Positions 33,434 to 42,615 of a stretch of 64,000 nucleotides of DNA are shown piece after piece; the stretch's first letter is position 1, and every line of letters starts with the position of its first letter. The stretch is from positions 459,350 through 523,349 of the forward strand of contig CAZSAP010000001.1 of NCBI GenBank assembly GCA_964604705.1. Reading direction: 5' to 3'. Source of the stretch: JAAXVQ01 sp964604705 (lineage in GTDB: Bacteria; Oederibacteriota; JAAXVQ01). Position numbers and translations under genes: made by a program. The notes under the pieces were generated by a model. That model had not been told where the DNA came from, searched no databases, and saw only the letters and a program-made list of their open reading frames with translations.

Positions 33434-34966
33434 ATGCAGTTAATATTCAAAATCGCTTGGCGGAACATCTTAAGGCACAAAGGCAAAAGCCTGATCATCG
33501 GCCTGATTCTTTTTCTAGGTTCCCTCTTAATGACCGTAGGAAACGGCGTCATTTCAGGCATGGACCGAGGCATCGAAAAAAACATTGTGAACGGATTTCT
33601 CGGCGACCTAGTCATCGTCGCAGAGAAGCAAAAAACCGACAATGTGCTCATGAACATGATGGGCGAACTTATAGAACCCATTTCCACCTATGCACAAATC
33701 AAGCCCATTTTGCAGAAACAGGCCTTCGTTAAAGAATTTCTTCCGGTCGGTAAAAACATGGGGATGGCGCTTTCCGATGCTGAAGATTCCCAAATGGGCC
33801 CTATGTTCATGATCGGCGTAGATTTTGCCGCGTACCAAAAGATGTTCCCCAACAATTTGGTACCGATCGAAGGACGCCTCCTGAACGCTGGCGAACGTGG
33901 GATATTGGTAACCTCGCAAATGCGCGCCGAACATTTATTCATGTACACGAACCGTTGGGCTGTTCCCGAGGGAGGCAAAATCATTGAAGCCAACCTTTCC
34001 AAGGACGCCAAGGAAAACCTTGACGAACTCAAGACCATGGACAGCATGGTTGTCCTGGGTATGAACACCGACAACAGTTCCACCGATGTTCGCTTCCCTA
34101 TCCGGGGGATTGTAAAATACAAAGCGTTGGATACGATCTTCGGACATTTTTGTCTCGTCGATATTGAATCCTATCGCGAATGCATGGGGTACCTCTCTGC
34201 TTCGGCTCAGAAAATCCCGGTCGCCAAAGAAAACCAAGTCCTCCTAAATTTAGACGACACAAACTTGGATGCCATGTTTGCGTCCGATTCCCTCATGGTG
34301 GAAAACAGCCGCAACACCTCAAAACCCGCTGCCGTACTGGACGCGGTGAGCAAACCAACAACGATCGAGGACATCGAACTAGGAATTTATAATCTGGTCT
34401 TCGTAAAAATCAAACCCGGCACTTCACCTACACGTGCCTTGAAAACACTGAATCAGGCTTTGAAAGATGCCAAAACCAACGTTCGAGCCGTTACCTGGAA
34501 AGCCGCTTCGGGTGTCATTGGCAGCCTGACCACGCTCATCAAAGGATCGTTGCTTATGTTCGTCAGCTTCCTCTTTTTGGTGGCGGTTATCATTATTATA
34601 AATACCCTAACCATGGCGGCCATGGAACGCACACCCGAAATCGGCATGATGCGCGCCATCGGTGCGCATAAAAGTTTCATTCAAATTATGTTTTTCAGCG
34701 AAACCGGACTTTTGGCCGCTATTTTCGGCGGTGCCGGCTTGCTACTGGGAATTCTAATTGTCAATTTTATTCCTTTGTTGCACATCACAACAACCAATGA
34801 TTTTGTGCAGCTTTTGTACGGTGGTGACACATTCAACCCCATGCTGAAGTGGTCCGATATCTTATTGACGGTGATTGAACTTGGATTGGTGACTCTGGCG
34901 GCCGCGTTCTACCCCATGCAGGTTGCCAGTGCCATTAAGCCGCTCGACGCCATTGCCCGCGATTAA
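33434..34966 (+). CDS. FtsX-like ABC permease 1
   Basis: 510 residues with one N-terminal membrane span (about 18-40), a periplasmic MacB-type core domain (about 50-360) and three C-terminal spans (about 375-500), the standard FtsX/MacB layout. The conserved ERTPEIGMMRAIGA coupling helix near residue 397 contacts the ATPase. Its partner is the second permease 33 bp downstream. Substrate unknown; the neighbouring LolA-like and barrel proteins suggest outer-membrane lipid or lipoprotein traffic. Confidence 0.9.
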   Translation: MQLIFKIAWRNILRHKGKSLIIGLILFLGSLLMTVGNGVISGMDRGIEKNIVNGFLGDLVIVAEKQKTDNVLMNMMGELIEPISTYAQIKPILQKQAFVKEFLPVGKNMGMALSDAEDSQMGPMFMIGVDFAAYQKMFPNNLVPIEGRLLNAGERGILVTSQMRAEHLFMYTNRWAVPEGGKIIEANLSKDAKENLDELKTMDSMVVLGMNTDNSSTDVRFPIRGIVKYKALDTIFGHFCLVDIESYRECMGYLSASAQKIPVAKENQVLLNLDDTNLDAMFASDSLMVENSRNTSKPAAVLDAVSKPTTIEDIELGIYNLVFVKIKPGTSPTRALKTLNQALKDAKTNVRAVTWKAASGVIGSLTTLIKGSLLMFVSFLFLVAVIIIINTLTMAAMERTPEIGMMRAIGAHKSFIQIMFFSETGLLAAIFGGAGLLLGILIVNFIPLLHITTTNDFVQLLYGGDTFNPMLKWSDILLTVIELGLVTLAAAFYPMQVASAIKPLDAIARD

Positions 34967-34999
34967 CGGGCGCTAATTGTACGCGAAAGGAACTCATTC

Positions 35000-36766
35000 A
35001 TGTTTCTCTTACTTCGTTTAAGCCTACGCAATCTTTTTCGCCAAAAACGCCGCAACCTGTTTCTCGGTTCGGCCATGGCCATTGGCGTCATGCTCTTGGT
35101 GATCGCCAACTCGTTTTCTCATGGTATTTCGGACATTATGCTCAACAAGGTTCTGCGTTGGATCACAGGCCATGTCACCATCGCCAGCAATGAACGCGGG
35201 CGCATGGATTCGGCCATTTTCCGTGACAAAGCCGTATTCGATTTTATTAAGACTGACTATAAAGATATCGTCCGTGAAGAGGAAGAAGCCATTGGCGTAC
35301 TGGTCAAAGGCATTGGCAACGGTACCGCTGAAAATCTCATTTTCGTAGGTACCGATATGTCCTCCGAAGTCAGTGAGAAATCGCGCAAAGAGACGGAAGA
35401 AAGCTTCCAAATGGTCGAAGGCCAATGGAACGATCTTACCAATCCAAAATACCAAAACCCGGTTATTATTTCCGAAGATAAACTTAAATCGCTCAAGCTC
35501 AAACGCTTTGACGTCCTACGCCTCCGGTTCCGTAATATTTTTGGACAAGACCAGTCGGCACGCGTAACGGTCGTCGGAACCATAAAAACCAGCAACATCT
35601 TTATGGGTCCTGTCACATTTGGTGATTTAAAGACCGTGAAAACGTTATTAGGGTACGATGAACATTCTATCGGATACTTAAATCTCATCCTCAAAGACCC
35701 GAATAAAAATGCACGAAAGCTCGCAGATACCATTCATGCTCGCCTGAAAAATCCTGGTTTGGCCATTATTGCCGGCACGGCCAATGACACAAACCAAACC
35801 GTCACCTTGCTCGGGTTTAATAGCAATGCCAAGTTGGAAACAAAATGGGCGGCCCAGGTGGAGTTGCTCTCTGGCTCCTTGACTCGAGCGCGCCAAGATA
35901 AAACCGCCTTGGTGGCCCAACCGCTCGCACAAGCATTGAATCTCCGCATAGGCAACGCCTTTACCGTCACCTATACCGACAAATGGAATGTCCCAGGGCG
36001 GCAAGTGACCGTAAAAGTGGGTGGCATCTTCAAGCCCGGAAAAAACTGGGGTCCAAATGTTGTGCTCATGCAAGACGAACGCTTCTACGAAGCGTTTTAC
36101 GGTCATTGGCCTCAACAAGCTGAATCTGTAAAAAACGCCTTTATTCCCAAAAACGATCATCCGGCCTATGATCTGCTTTCTCCGCAATGGATCTTGCTGC
36201 CACGTACAACTACGACAGAAGAGCTCGAGAAAAAGATGAAGAGCATGGGCAAGAACAAGTGGCGTTCTACGATCATTGATGTGCAAACCATGTATGAAAC
36301 AGGAGAAAAAATACTAAAACTTGAAGGTGTACTTAACCTAATCACACTGGTAATGGTGTTGGTTCTCTTCTTCATTATCCTCATCGGTGTGATCAATACC
36401 CTGCGCATGACCATACGCGAACGCACCCGTGAAATCGGAACCGTGCGTGCCATTGGCATGCAAAGCAAGGATGTACGCAATCTTTTCATCACCGAGACAC
36501 TGCTGCTTTCCATTTTTTCTTCCATTGCCGGGGTGCTTTTGGCTTTCCTGGCTATGGTGATACTCTCCCACATTCCCATGCGTAACATGACCGACAATCC
36601 AATGGGGATGTTCCTGGTCAATAGCCGTCTCTATTTTATTCCCAGCTGGACAGCCATTGTCGGGAATATGCTTTTCATCTGGATTTTAGCCTGCGCCACG
36701 GCTTACTTCCCTGCACGCAGAGCGGCAAAATTGTCACCGGGAGCGGCTTTACGTCACGTTGAATAA
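35000..36766 (+). CDS. FtsX-like ABC permease 2
   Basis: 588 residues with the same plan as the preceding gene: an N-terminal span after the basic RNLFRQKRRNL, a larger periplasmic domain (about 50-440), then three C-terminal spans with RERTREIGTVRAIGM as the coupling helix. Two unlike permeases imply a heterodimer, as in LolCE. AAAGGAA precedes the ATG. It ends 64 bp before the LolA-like gene. Confidence 0.9.
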   Translation: MFLLLRLSLRNLFRQKRRNLFLGSAMAIGVMLLVIANSFSHGISDIMLNKVLRWITGHVTIASNERGRMDSAIFRDKAVFDFIKTDYKDIVREEEEAIGVLVKGIGNGTAENLIFVGTDMSSEVSEKSRKETEESFQMVEGQWNDLTNPKYQNPVIISEDKLKSLKLKRFDVLRLRFRNIFGQDQSARVTVVGTIKTSNIFMGPVTFGDLKTVKTLLGYDEHSIGYLNLILKDPNKNARKLADTIHARLKNPGLAIIAGTANDTNQTVTLLGFNSNAKLETKWAAQVELLSGSLTRARQDKTALVAQPLAQALNLRIGNAFTVTYTDKWNVPGRQVTVKVGGIFKPGKNWGPNVVLMQDERFYEAFYGHWPQQAESVKNAFIPKNDHPAYDLLSPQWILLPRTTTTEELEKKMKSMGKNKWRSTIIDVQTMYETGEKILKLEGVLNLITLVMVLVLFFIILIGVINTLRMTIRERTREIGTVRAIGMQSKDVRNLFITETLLLSIFSSIAGVLLAFLAMVILSHIPMRNMTDNPMGMFLVNSRLYFIPSWTAIVGNMLFIWILACATAYFPARRAAKLSPGAALRHVE

Positions 36767-36830
36767 CCATAATGTTGGTAACCCAGAAAGAACAGCGCGG
36801 CATGCAGCCGCTACACTTAAGGAGGAACAC

Positions 36831-37601
36831 GTGAAACGCACATTATTATCCTTACTCATTCTTGGCTTAATGCTCCCGCTCTCAGCCTTAGCCGAGGACG
36901 GAAAAGTTACGACTATTTTAAAAGCGATTGACTCCACCTATGAACTTCGTTCGAATATCCGAGCCGATGTTACGGTCACCCAACAAAAAGTAGATCAAGG
37001 AACCAAGGTGATTGGTATGCAATACTTTCGCCGTGACAACGACGATTCCTTTTTGATTGTTATGACCGCACCGGAAAACGAGAAAGGCAATGGTTATCTG
37101 CGTACCGGAGATAATTTCTGGATGTACCGTCGCAACACTCGAACATTCCAACATGTAAATCGTGATGAAAGTATTGGTGGCAGCGATGCCCATGGTGAGG
37201 ATTTCGAACAACGCAAAATGATCGAAATGTACGAACCTCTGCGCGGAAGCGACGGTAAAGAAATATTCACGGAAGAAAAACTAGGGCAAATACCAGTAAA
37301 TAAGTTTGAGGTAAAAGCAAAAGTAACCGATGTTACTTACCCTAAAAAGATCTATTGGACCCGCAAGGACAACAACCTCATTCTCAAAGAAGAATCCTAC
37401 TCCGCTTCCAACACACTCATGCAAACTGGATACTACTTGAAATACACCCAAGTGGATGGACAGTACGTCTCTATTAAATTTATGTTTATTGATGAGTTTG
37501 AGAAAGGCAATAAAAGTGTGATTGAAATCACCAACATCGCGACCAAAAAACTGGATGCCAGTATTTTCACCAAAGCCTATTTGGAGAACTTAAGCAAATG
37601 A
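36831..37601 (+). CDS. LolA-like outer membrane lipoprotein-sorting protein (COG2834 type) 1
   Basis: 256 residues from the GTG at 36831 (GGAGGAAC ahead); an upstream ATG lies before the ribosome-binding site and is rejected. Signal peptide: KRTLLSLLILGLMLPLSALA. The mature protein has the family phrases NFWMYRRNTRTFQHV, ESIGGSDAHGEDFE and KKIYWTRKDNNLILK. It is predicted to be a periplasmic beta-half-barrel that carries a lipid or lipid-like molecule between an inner-membrane pump and an outer-membrane partner. The stop overlaps the start of the barrel gene by 4 bp. Confidence 0.85.
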   Translation: MKRTLLSLLILGLMLPLSALAEDGKVTTILKAIDSTYELRSNIRADVTVTQQKVDQGTKVIGMQYFRRDNDDSFLIVMTAPENEKGNGYLRTGDNFWMYRRNTRTFQHVNRDESIGGSDAHGEDFEQRKMIEMYEPLRGSDGKEIFTEEKLGQIPVNKFEVKAKVTDVTYPKKIYWTRKDNNLILKEESYSASNTLMQTGYYLKYTQVDGQYVSIKFMFIDEFEKGNKSVIEITNIATKKLDASIFTKAYLENLSK

Positions 37602-38923
37602 GCCGCCCTTCTCTCTCACGTTTAATTCTCACTCTCGGTTTGGTAGGTATGGCTGGAATGGTATGGGCCGATGATCGAGCCGCTATGGAAGATGCCCTGT
37701 TTGAAAACTCAGACGGCATGGTTCAAGTTCAAGCCCAAGCCACACCCGAACCCCCGGAACCCAAAGTCGTAGGTTTTTCCGGAGAACTTACCACCGTCGG
37801 AGTTGAAACCTTTGGCAACTCCAATCCGTCCAACGCGTTGTACACCTACAGTGTCGCCGAAATCTACTTGGATGCCCGTTTGCCCCAAGGCGCAAAGGTG
37901 TTCGGCAACCTTGAGGCCAATCTTTACGGCCAATCCGCGACCACGGAAGTGGCGTTGCGCGAAATGTTTCTGGACTTCAACGTCCAACACGCTGTCTATT
38001 TCCGTGCCGGAAAACAAGTATTGCAATGGGGGCGTTGCTACCTTTGGAATCCCACGGACTTAATCAACATCGAGCGGCGAAGTTTTGTGCGCAAAATCGG
38101 AAATCGCGAAGGCGCCTATGGTCTCAAAGCCCACGCTCCGTTCGGGACTTGGATGAACCTTTACGGGTTTGTTGACACAGGATCGGCGACACAAGCCGAT
38201 CAAACCAGTGCTTCCTTCAAAGCCGAATGGCTGATCGCCAACTTTGAGATGGCCGCTTCCGCTTGGATGAAAAAAGGCTATTTGCCTGTTTGGGGATACG
38301 ACTTTTCGACCCGCTTATGGTCGGCGGATGTGGTGGGTGAAGTGAGTGTCAGTCGCGGACAAAACCATGTTATGCGTGCGATCACCGACGACACCTTAGA
38401 GCTTTCCCAAAACAGCGAAACCTGGACACCCCAAGCATGTCTGGACATTTCCAAGAAATTCCAAGTGGGGGATTTTAAGGATCGCTTAAGCATCAATCTC
38501 GAAGGGTATTACAACGGCGCTGGATATAGCGAAAATATTTTCAACGATAAGAAAATCTATACCTTCGCGCGGCCCATCACGGTACACGATGCACAAGGCA
38601 ACACGCATTCCGTCATGTCCGGTACACAGCTCACTTTTTTCCAAATGAACAATCTCTATACCCCCAATTATCACGCCCGCTATTACGCCGCCGTATTCAC
38701 CAGTTTCAGTCGTTTCCTTTTAACCGACATGTCCTTGGACTGCAACTACATTCACAATTGTGTCGATCAATCAGGGACCCTCACGGCCGGGTTGACCTAT
38801 TCACAGCTCAACAATCTCACCTTGGGAATTTTGGGCTTGGTGTATCTGGGAGAAGCGGATCGCGAATTCACGTTTAACCAGCAAAACTACGGTGTGCAAG
38901 CTTCGGCCGGATTATCGTTTTAA
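37598..38923 (+). CDS. Outer-membrane beta-barrel protein paired with the FtsX/LolA-like operon
   Basis: 441 residues with a signal peptide (LILTLGLVGMAGMVWA). The mature part alternates strand-like segments and ends VQASAGLSF, a terminal Phe as in outer-membrane barrels. A stretch near residue 138 (FRAGKQVLQWGRCYLWNPTDLIN) resembles the GKQRIAWG..NPTD block of the barrel at 40381-41745, so the two belong to one broad family (DUF1302-like). Co-translated with the LolA-like gene. It is presumably the outer-membrane endpoint of the transport route. Confidence 0.8.
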   Translation: MSRPSLSRLILTLGLVGMAGMVWADDRAAMEDALFENSDGMVQVQAQATPEPPEPKVVGFSGELTTVGVETFGNSNPSNALYTYSVAEIYLDARLPQGAKVFGNLEANLYGQSATTEVALREMFLDFNVQHAVYFRAGKQVLQWGRCYLWNPTDLINIERRSFVRKIGNREGAYGLKAHAPFGTWMNLYGFVDTGSATQADQTSASFKAEWLIANFEMAASAWMKKGYLPVWGYDFSTRLWSADVVGEVSVSRGQNHVMRAITDDTLELSQNSETWTPQACLDISKKFQVGDFKDRLSINLEGYYNGAGYSENIFNDKKIYTFARPITVHDAQGNTHSVMSGTQLTFFQMNNLYTPNYHARYYAAVFTSFSRFLLTDMSLDCNYIHNCVDQSGTLTAGLTYSQLNNLTLGILGLVYLGEADREFTFNQQNYGVQASAGLSF

Positions 38924-38934
38924 TCACGTTTTAT

Positions 38935-38995
38935 ACGCAGCAAGGGGCCTTGTAAAGCAGACGCTTTAGAACCATCCCTTGCTGCGTTTATTTTT
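38935..38995 (+). terminator. Intrinsic terminator of the FtsX/LolA-like operon
   Basis: ACGCAGCAAGGG (38935-38946) and CCCTTGCTGCGT (38976-38987) form a perfect 12-bp stem with a 29-nt loop, followed by TTATTTTTT. It overlaps the end of the convergent methyltransferase gene. Confidence 0.88.
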
Positions 38996-39596
38996 TCTGA
39001 GCCGTCATTAAAAAGATCGAAAACGTATTTTCCGATTTCACCAGGGTGTATGCGTTTTCAAAACGGATCTGTTCAAACCCCGCAGCTTCACACTGCCGCC
39101 GGAGCGCTTCACGGTTAAATCCCTTGTGTTCAGCAATTCCTGGTTCTCCGTGAAAACTCCCGTCTTCCTCGTCCAAATCAGCGATCGCCAATTGTCCCCC
39201 GGATCGTAATGTTTGGCTAAACGCATTGAGTATCCCCTGGGTATCCCGCACATGATGCAAGGTCATGGACGAAACAACGATATCCACACACTCTCTCAGA
39301 TCCCCGAAACTTTCCCATGAGCCCATCCAAGGTTGAATGCTTTCAACCTTCCAGCGCTTAAGTTTGCTTTTTAAAACCGCAAGCATTCCTTCCGAAGAAT
39401 CTATTGCGATGATGTTTTGGACATAAGGGTACAGCCGCAGAGCAATCAATCCCGTGCCCGAACCGTATTCCAGCAAGGTTTGGGTCTGATGCAAAGACAA
39501 ATGACGCGTCATGGCCTCGGCTACAGCCTCCGCCATGCGTACCCGCTTGGGATCCTCATCCCATTGCGTTGCCAAGCCATCAAAACGCTGCGTCAT
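38988..39596 (-). CDS. Class I SAM-dependent methyltransferase
   Basis: 202 residues from the ATG at 39596 (MTQRFDGLATQWDEDPKR), which has GGGGGAGG upstream; the longer frame to 39704 runs through the previous gene. The SAM-binding motif is LLEYGSGTGLIAL near residue 40; the acidic loop IIAIDSSEGML and the post-motif SSMTLHHV follow. The small-molecule substrate is unknown. It sits 28 bp downstream of the GyrI-like gene and may be co-transcribed with it. Confidence 0.88.
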   Translation of the reverse strand: MTQRFDGLATQWDEDPKRVRMAEAVAEAMTRHLSLHQTQTLLEYGSGTGLIALRLYPYVQNIIAIDSSEGMLAVLKSKLKRWKVESIQPWMGSWESFGDLRECVDIVVSSMTLHHVRDTQGILNAFSQTLRSGGQLAIADLDEEDGSFHGEPGIAEHKGFNREALRRQCEAAGFEQIRFENAYTLVKSENTFSIFLMTAQKK

Positions 39597-39624
39597 AGCC
39601 CATCCTCCCCCTGACTCGAAACCA

Positions 39625-40197
39625 TTACTCTTCAAAAAACGTCTTAACAAAATCCACCGGAGGTTCCACCGGCATAAGGTAACGCACTTTGTGATTGGGT
39701 ACATCGTAAATTTCCATTACGGGTTGCTGAATGTTTTGGGCCGCAGCCGCCTTGGACAAAGCCGGATACGCTCGCATAATACCAATAAATACCGAGGCCT
39801 TGTTTTTGAACGGAAGCTCGACTTGCAAACAGGACATGTTCGGGAATTCCAGTCGTTTGTATCCCGGGGTGAGTTTCAATGGAATTTGCAGATCGGCAGG
39901 TTCCACAATGTTGCCTACAACCGACCTTAAGTTTGCGGTTGCGGTTTTACGCGGATCGTCAAAATAAATGCCAAAGCCACGTGTGCAATTTAATTTGTTT
40001 TCCCGCAACCAGGAATACATGATGTCCATGGCGCGGCCGCTCTGTCCGTAATCCCCTTTTATGTTCGTCCCGATCAAAGTCAAGGGGCCCACGGAAACAG
40101 TACTCACTTGAACCGAAGCAAACAAACCCAAATACCAAAGATACAGCGTCAACACTGTCAAAACAATACCCAGAGCCAAAAACAAGGTTTTGAACAT
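39625..40197 (-). CDS. Membrane-anchored GyrI-like protein
   Basis: 190 residues from the ATG at 40197, with AAGGAGG upstream. One N-terminal membrane span (FLALGIVLTVLTLYLWYLGLF) is followed by a GyrI/SOUL-like effector-binding domain (about 40-180; phrases GFGIYFDDPRKT and MEIYDVPNHKVRYLMPVE). Such anchored forms exist in several bacteria with unknown role, perhaps ligand binding at the periplasmic face. First of a two-gene unit with the methyltransferase. Confidence 0.78.
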   Translation of the reverse strand: MFKTLFLALGIVLTVLTLYLWYLGLFASVQVSTVSVGPLTLIGTNIKGDYGQSGRAMDIMYSWLRENKLNCTRGFGIYFDDPRKTATANLRSVVGNIVEPADLQIPLKLTPGYKRLEFPNMSCLQVELPFKNKASVFIGIMRAYPALSKAAAAQNIQQPVMEIYDVPNHKVRYLMPVEPPVDFVKTFFEE

Positions 40198-40295
40198 ACG
40201 TCGCTTTCCTCCTTGCATACGAAATGCGGACATTATAATACCAGCCCGAGCGCATAGCGAGTCAATTTTAGGTGCCGCGGGTATGACAAAGACTT

Positions 40296-40368
40296 TAAAA
40301 ATAAGACCCAGGCTCCGTTGGGGAACGAAGCCTGGGTGGGGGAACACGGATGTGCTCAACCATCCGTG
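40296..40368 (-). terminator. Double hairpin terminator of the MMPL operon
   Basis: On the minus strand a 14-bp stem with one mismatch (ACCCAGGCTTCGTT, CCCC, AACGGAGCCTGGGT) is followed by CTTATTTTT. A second perfect stem (CACGGATG/CATCCGTG) lies just before it, directly after the barrel gene stop. Confidence 0.85.
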
Positions 40369-40380
40369 GGTACTGCCAGG

Positions 40381-41745
40381 TTAAAAGGAATACTTGAATT
40401 TCACGTACCCCTGATCCAAATCTTTAAACTGTCCCAGGGTGGTGTTCTCCGGTCCGTCCAATACCATTGCGCCCAAAATCACCTCAGTGTTATCAATGGG
40501 CTTGTAGCTTACCTCAAGATTGGGCATGTACCCGTTTTGCGCACTTCCAACCTGCATATCTGTAACATCCAACCCGCCCTTAAGTGTCACTTTCAAAACA
40601 TCATCGAAAAACTTTTTTTCCAACTGCGCAACCACATAATTTCTTAAATCGTGACAGTGTTCCGTGAAAAAGCCATGCACAAACTGCACATTCATATACC
40701 ACCCCTCCGGAAGGGTGTAATCCCCACCGATCACGTATTTGGTATAGGGTTCGTCAAGCACAGTTGTGACCGATGTTGGGCGTCCCATTACATATGTTTC
40801 AGTCTCCATTTTTTCCGGCATATAATAGGCGACTTCACCCCAAACCCCAATGTCCCCCAGTGACCCTGAAAAATCATAGCCTACAACGTTCATGCGGGCA
40901 TACTGAAGTCGAGCCTCGACATCCACGGTCCCAGTGACGGTCGGCATAACCGACACACGAGTAACCGAAGGGAGATCATCACGGCCATACAGATAGCTCA
41001 GCGACATATCGTAGTCCAACAGTTTCCAAGCCGCTTTGGCGGCTGCTATTGAGTTTTCATGATCGTTCTCGGGCAATACGACGGTCTCGGTCAGTGTTAC
41101 CGGACGTCCTGCCAATGGCGTCCCTTCCAACGCCGAGTTCAATTTCCCAGTAGGAGCCAAGGCACTGGGAAATACCGCCGGAACAAAAAGCGGAACGTAT
41201 ACGCCGGTTACGGTTACCGGGCCCGCATAATACGTAGCCTTCAGCGAATTGACCGCCAAACGTTCTTTGAATTCAATGGGGTTTTCCAAATTCTTTGGAT
41301 TCAAATTGTCCGTGGGGTTTATCCCGTCGGCCGTCCCCCAGGCAATACGCTGCTTGCCTACTTTCACATCCAATTTCTCCAATAAAAAATCCTTGTAGTC
41401 AATATAGCCTTCTTTCAATTCAATTTGCGTAGGCTCTGCCGAGGTCCGATCCCCAATCTCGTCCAAATTTCGTGATTGATCAAACCCCGTATGTTTGATG
41501 CGCATCTCACCAACGGCCGTGGCCTTTCCCTCGTAAACCGACTTCGCCTTCAAATCCAAGATGTTCAGATTCTTATAATCCAAATACTTGTTACGCTGAT
41601 CTTTGTTCAAGCCAAGCTGCTGATTAATCTCAAGCGCCCCACTCAATTCCAACGGCAAAGCCGTACCACTCTCACCGGCCCAAACAGCGGCTGCTGGCAA
41701 ACAACACAAAAGCCCAAGACTCCCCCATACGGTCCAAGCACGCAT
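40381..41745 (-). CDS. DUF1302-like outer-membrane protein of the MMPL operon
   Basis: 454 residues with a signal peptide (LLCCLPAAAVWA). Phrases VKVGKQRIAWGTADGINPTDNLNPKNLENP are characteristic of DUF1302/porin-like barrels linked to lipid or hydrophobe export; the C-terminus is YVKFKYSF. Last gene of a four-gene operon: TetR, MMPL, LolA-like, this barrel. It likely receives the exported molecule at the outer membrane. Confidence 0.85.
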   Translation of the reverse strand: MRAWTVWGSLGLLCCLPAAAVWAGESGTALPLELSGALEINQQLGLNKDQRNKYLDYKNLNILDLKAKSVYEGKATAVGEMRIKHTGFDQSRNLDEIGDRTSAEPTQIELKEGYIDYKDFLLEKLDVKVGKQRIAWGTADGINPTDNLNPKNLENPIEFKERLAVNSLKATYYAGPVTVTGVYVPLFVPAVFPSALAPTGKLNSALEGTPLAGRPVTLTETVVLPENDHENSIAAAKAAWKLLDYDMSLSYLYGRDDLPSVTRVSVMPTVTGTVDVEARLQYARMNVVGYDFSGSLGDIGVWGEVAYYMPEKMETETYVMGRPTSVTTVLDEPYTKYVIGGDYTLPEGWYMNVQFVHGFFTEHCHDLRNYVVAQLEKKFFDDVLKVTLKGGLDVTDMQVGSAQNGYMPNLEVSYKPIDNTEVILGAMVLDGPENTTLGQFKDLDQGYVKFKYSF

Positions 41746-41813
41746 AATGCGCCTCCTTTATACGTTCCACGGAGCGAGGAGACCTGCATCCCCCCGCCAC
41801 CGTTTTGGTCATG

Positions 41814-42560
41814 CTATTCATTCAAATTACGTTCACTAAAGGTATCGTCACTCAACCCCAAGTCAAATTTCTGTTCCTTGATGGTCATGCGGGTTTTATG
41901 ATTGTCTTTTCTATCGTCCATCACGGTCTCTTTGGCCATCCAGTAATTTCCGGTTTGTTCAATGCCGCTTCGGGTTAATACCTTGACCAATTTTCCACCC
42001 TTATCAAACAAATGGATTTGATCGATATAGAAATTGCTCTTCAATACATGCATTTCCATCTTGGAATAATCGCTGGTAGCGCTTGGTTTCAGGCTTAGCT
42101 CCAGTACTGCGTGTTCCGCATCGCCACCAACCAACTTGGGCGTCCATTTATCCGAATAACGCTTGGCTTCCAAATCCTCATAGGTAAAATCCGTACCCGC
42201 AAACTTGGTGTTTTTCACATGTGAGGCGATCCGCCGCGTTTTTTTAAAGGCCGGAAGATACACATACATGACATCGCCAGGCAACGATAAAAAGCCAATG
42301 CCCTTTTGGTCTGCCGGAGAGAGAAACTTCAGCATGCGCCGATCGCTGCCTTTTTGCATCACCTGCATACTGCGTTCCTTGTTCTGATTGTTCTTGTCCG
42401 TTAGCGTTAATTGAATGATTTGCTTATAATCTTTGGGAGCGTTGGCCACATCATCGGCCTTATTTAAGATTTGCTCTGCGTTCAAACCTTCACCCCAGGC
42501 GCCACTTGTTCCCAACGCCAACACCAAGATCATACCCAGCCAGTACCGTGCGGTTTTCAT
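41814..42560 (-). CDS. LolA-like outer membrane lipoprotein-sorting protein (COG2834 type) 2
   Basis: 248 residues from the ATG at 42560 (AAGGAG upstream); a longer frame to 42668 overlaps the MMPL gene. Signal peptide ARYWLGMILVLALGTSGAWG. Family block MYVYLPAFKKTRRIASHVKN, then KFAGTDFTYEDLE, is clear. A predicted periplasmic carrier between the MMPL pump and the barrel. Paralogous in role to the gene at 36831-37601. Confidence 0.9.
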   Translation of the reverse strand: MKTARYWLGMILVLALGTSGAWGEGLNAEQILNKADDVANAPKDYKQIIQLTLTDKNNQNKERSMQVMQKGSDRRMLKFLSPADQKGIGFLSLPGDVMYVYLPAFKKTRRIASHVKNTKFAGTDFTYEDLEAKRYSDKWTPKLVGGDAEHAVLELSLKPSATSDYSKMEMHVLKSNFYIDQIHLFDKGGKLVKVLTRSGIEQTGNYWMAKETVMDDRKDNHKTRMTIKEQKFDLGLSDDTFSERNLNE

Positions 42561-42615
42561 CTTCTTTTCTCCTTGTTTGTAATTAATAATTTCTTTTCCC
42601 GAACCACATTTAACG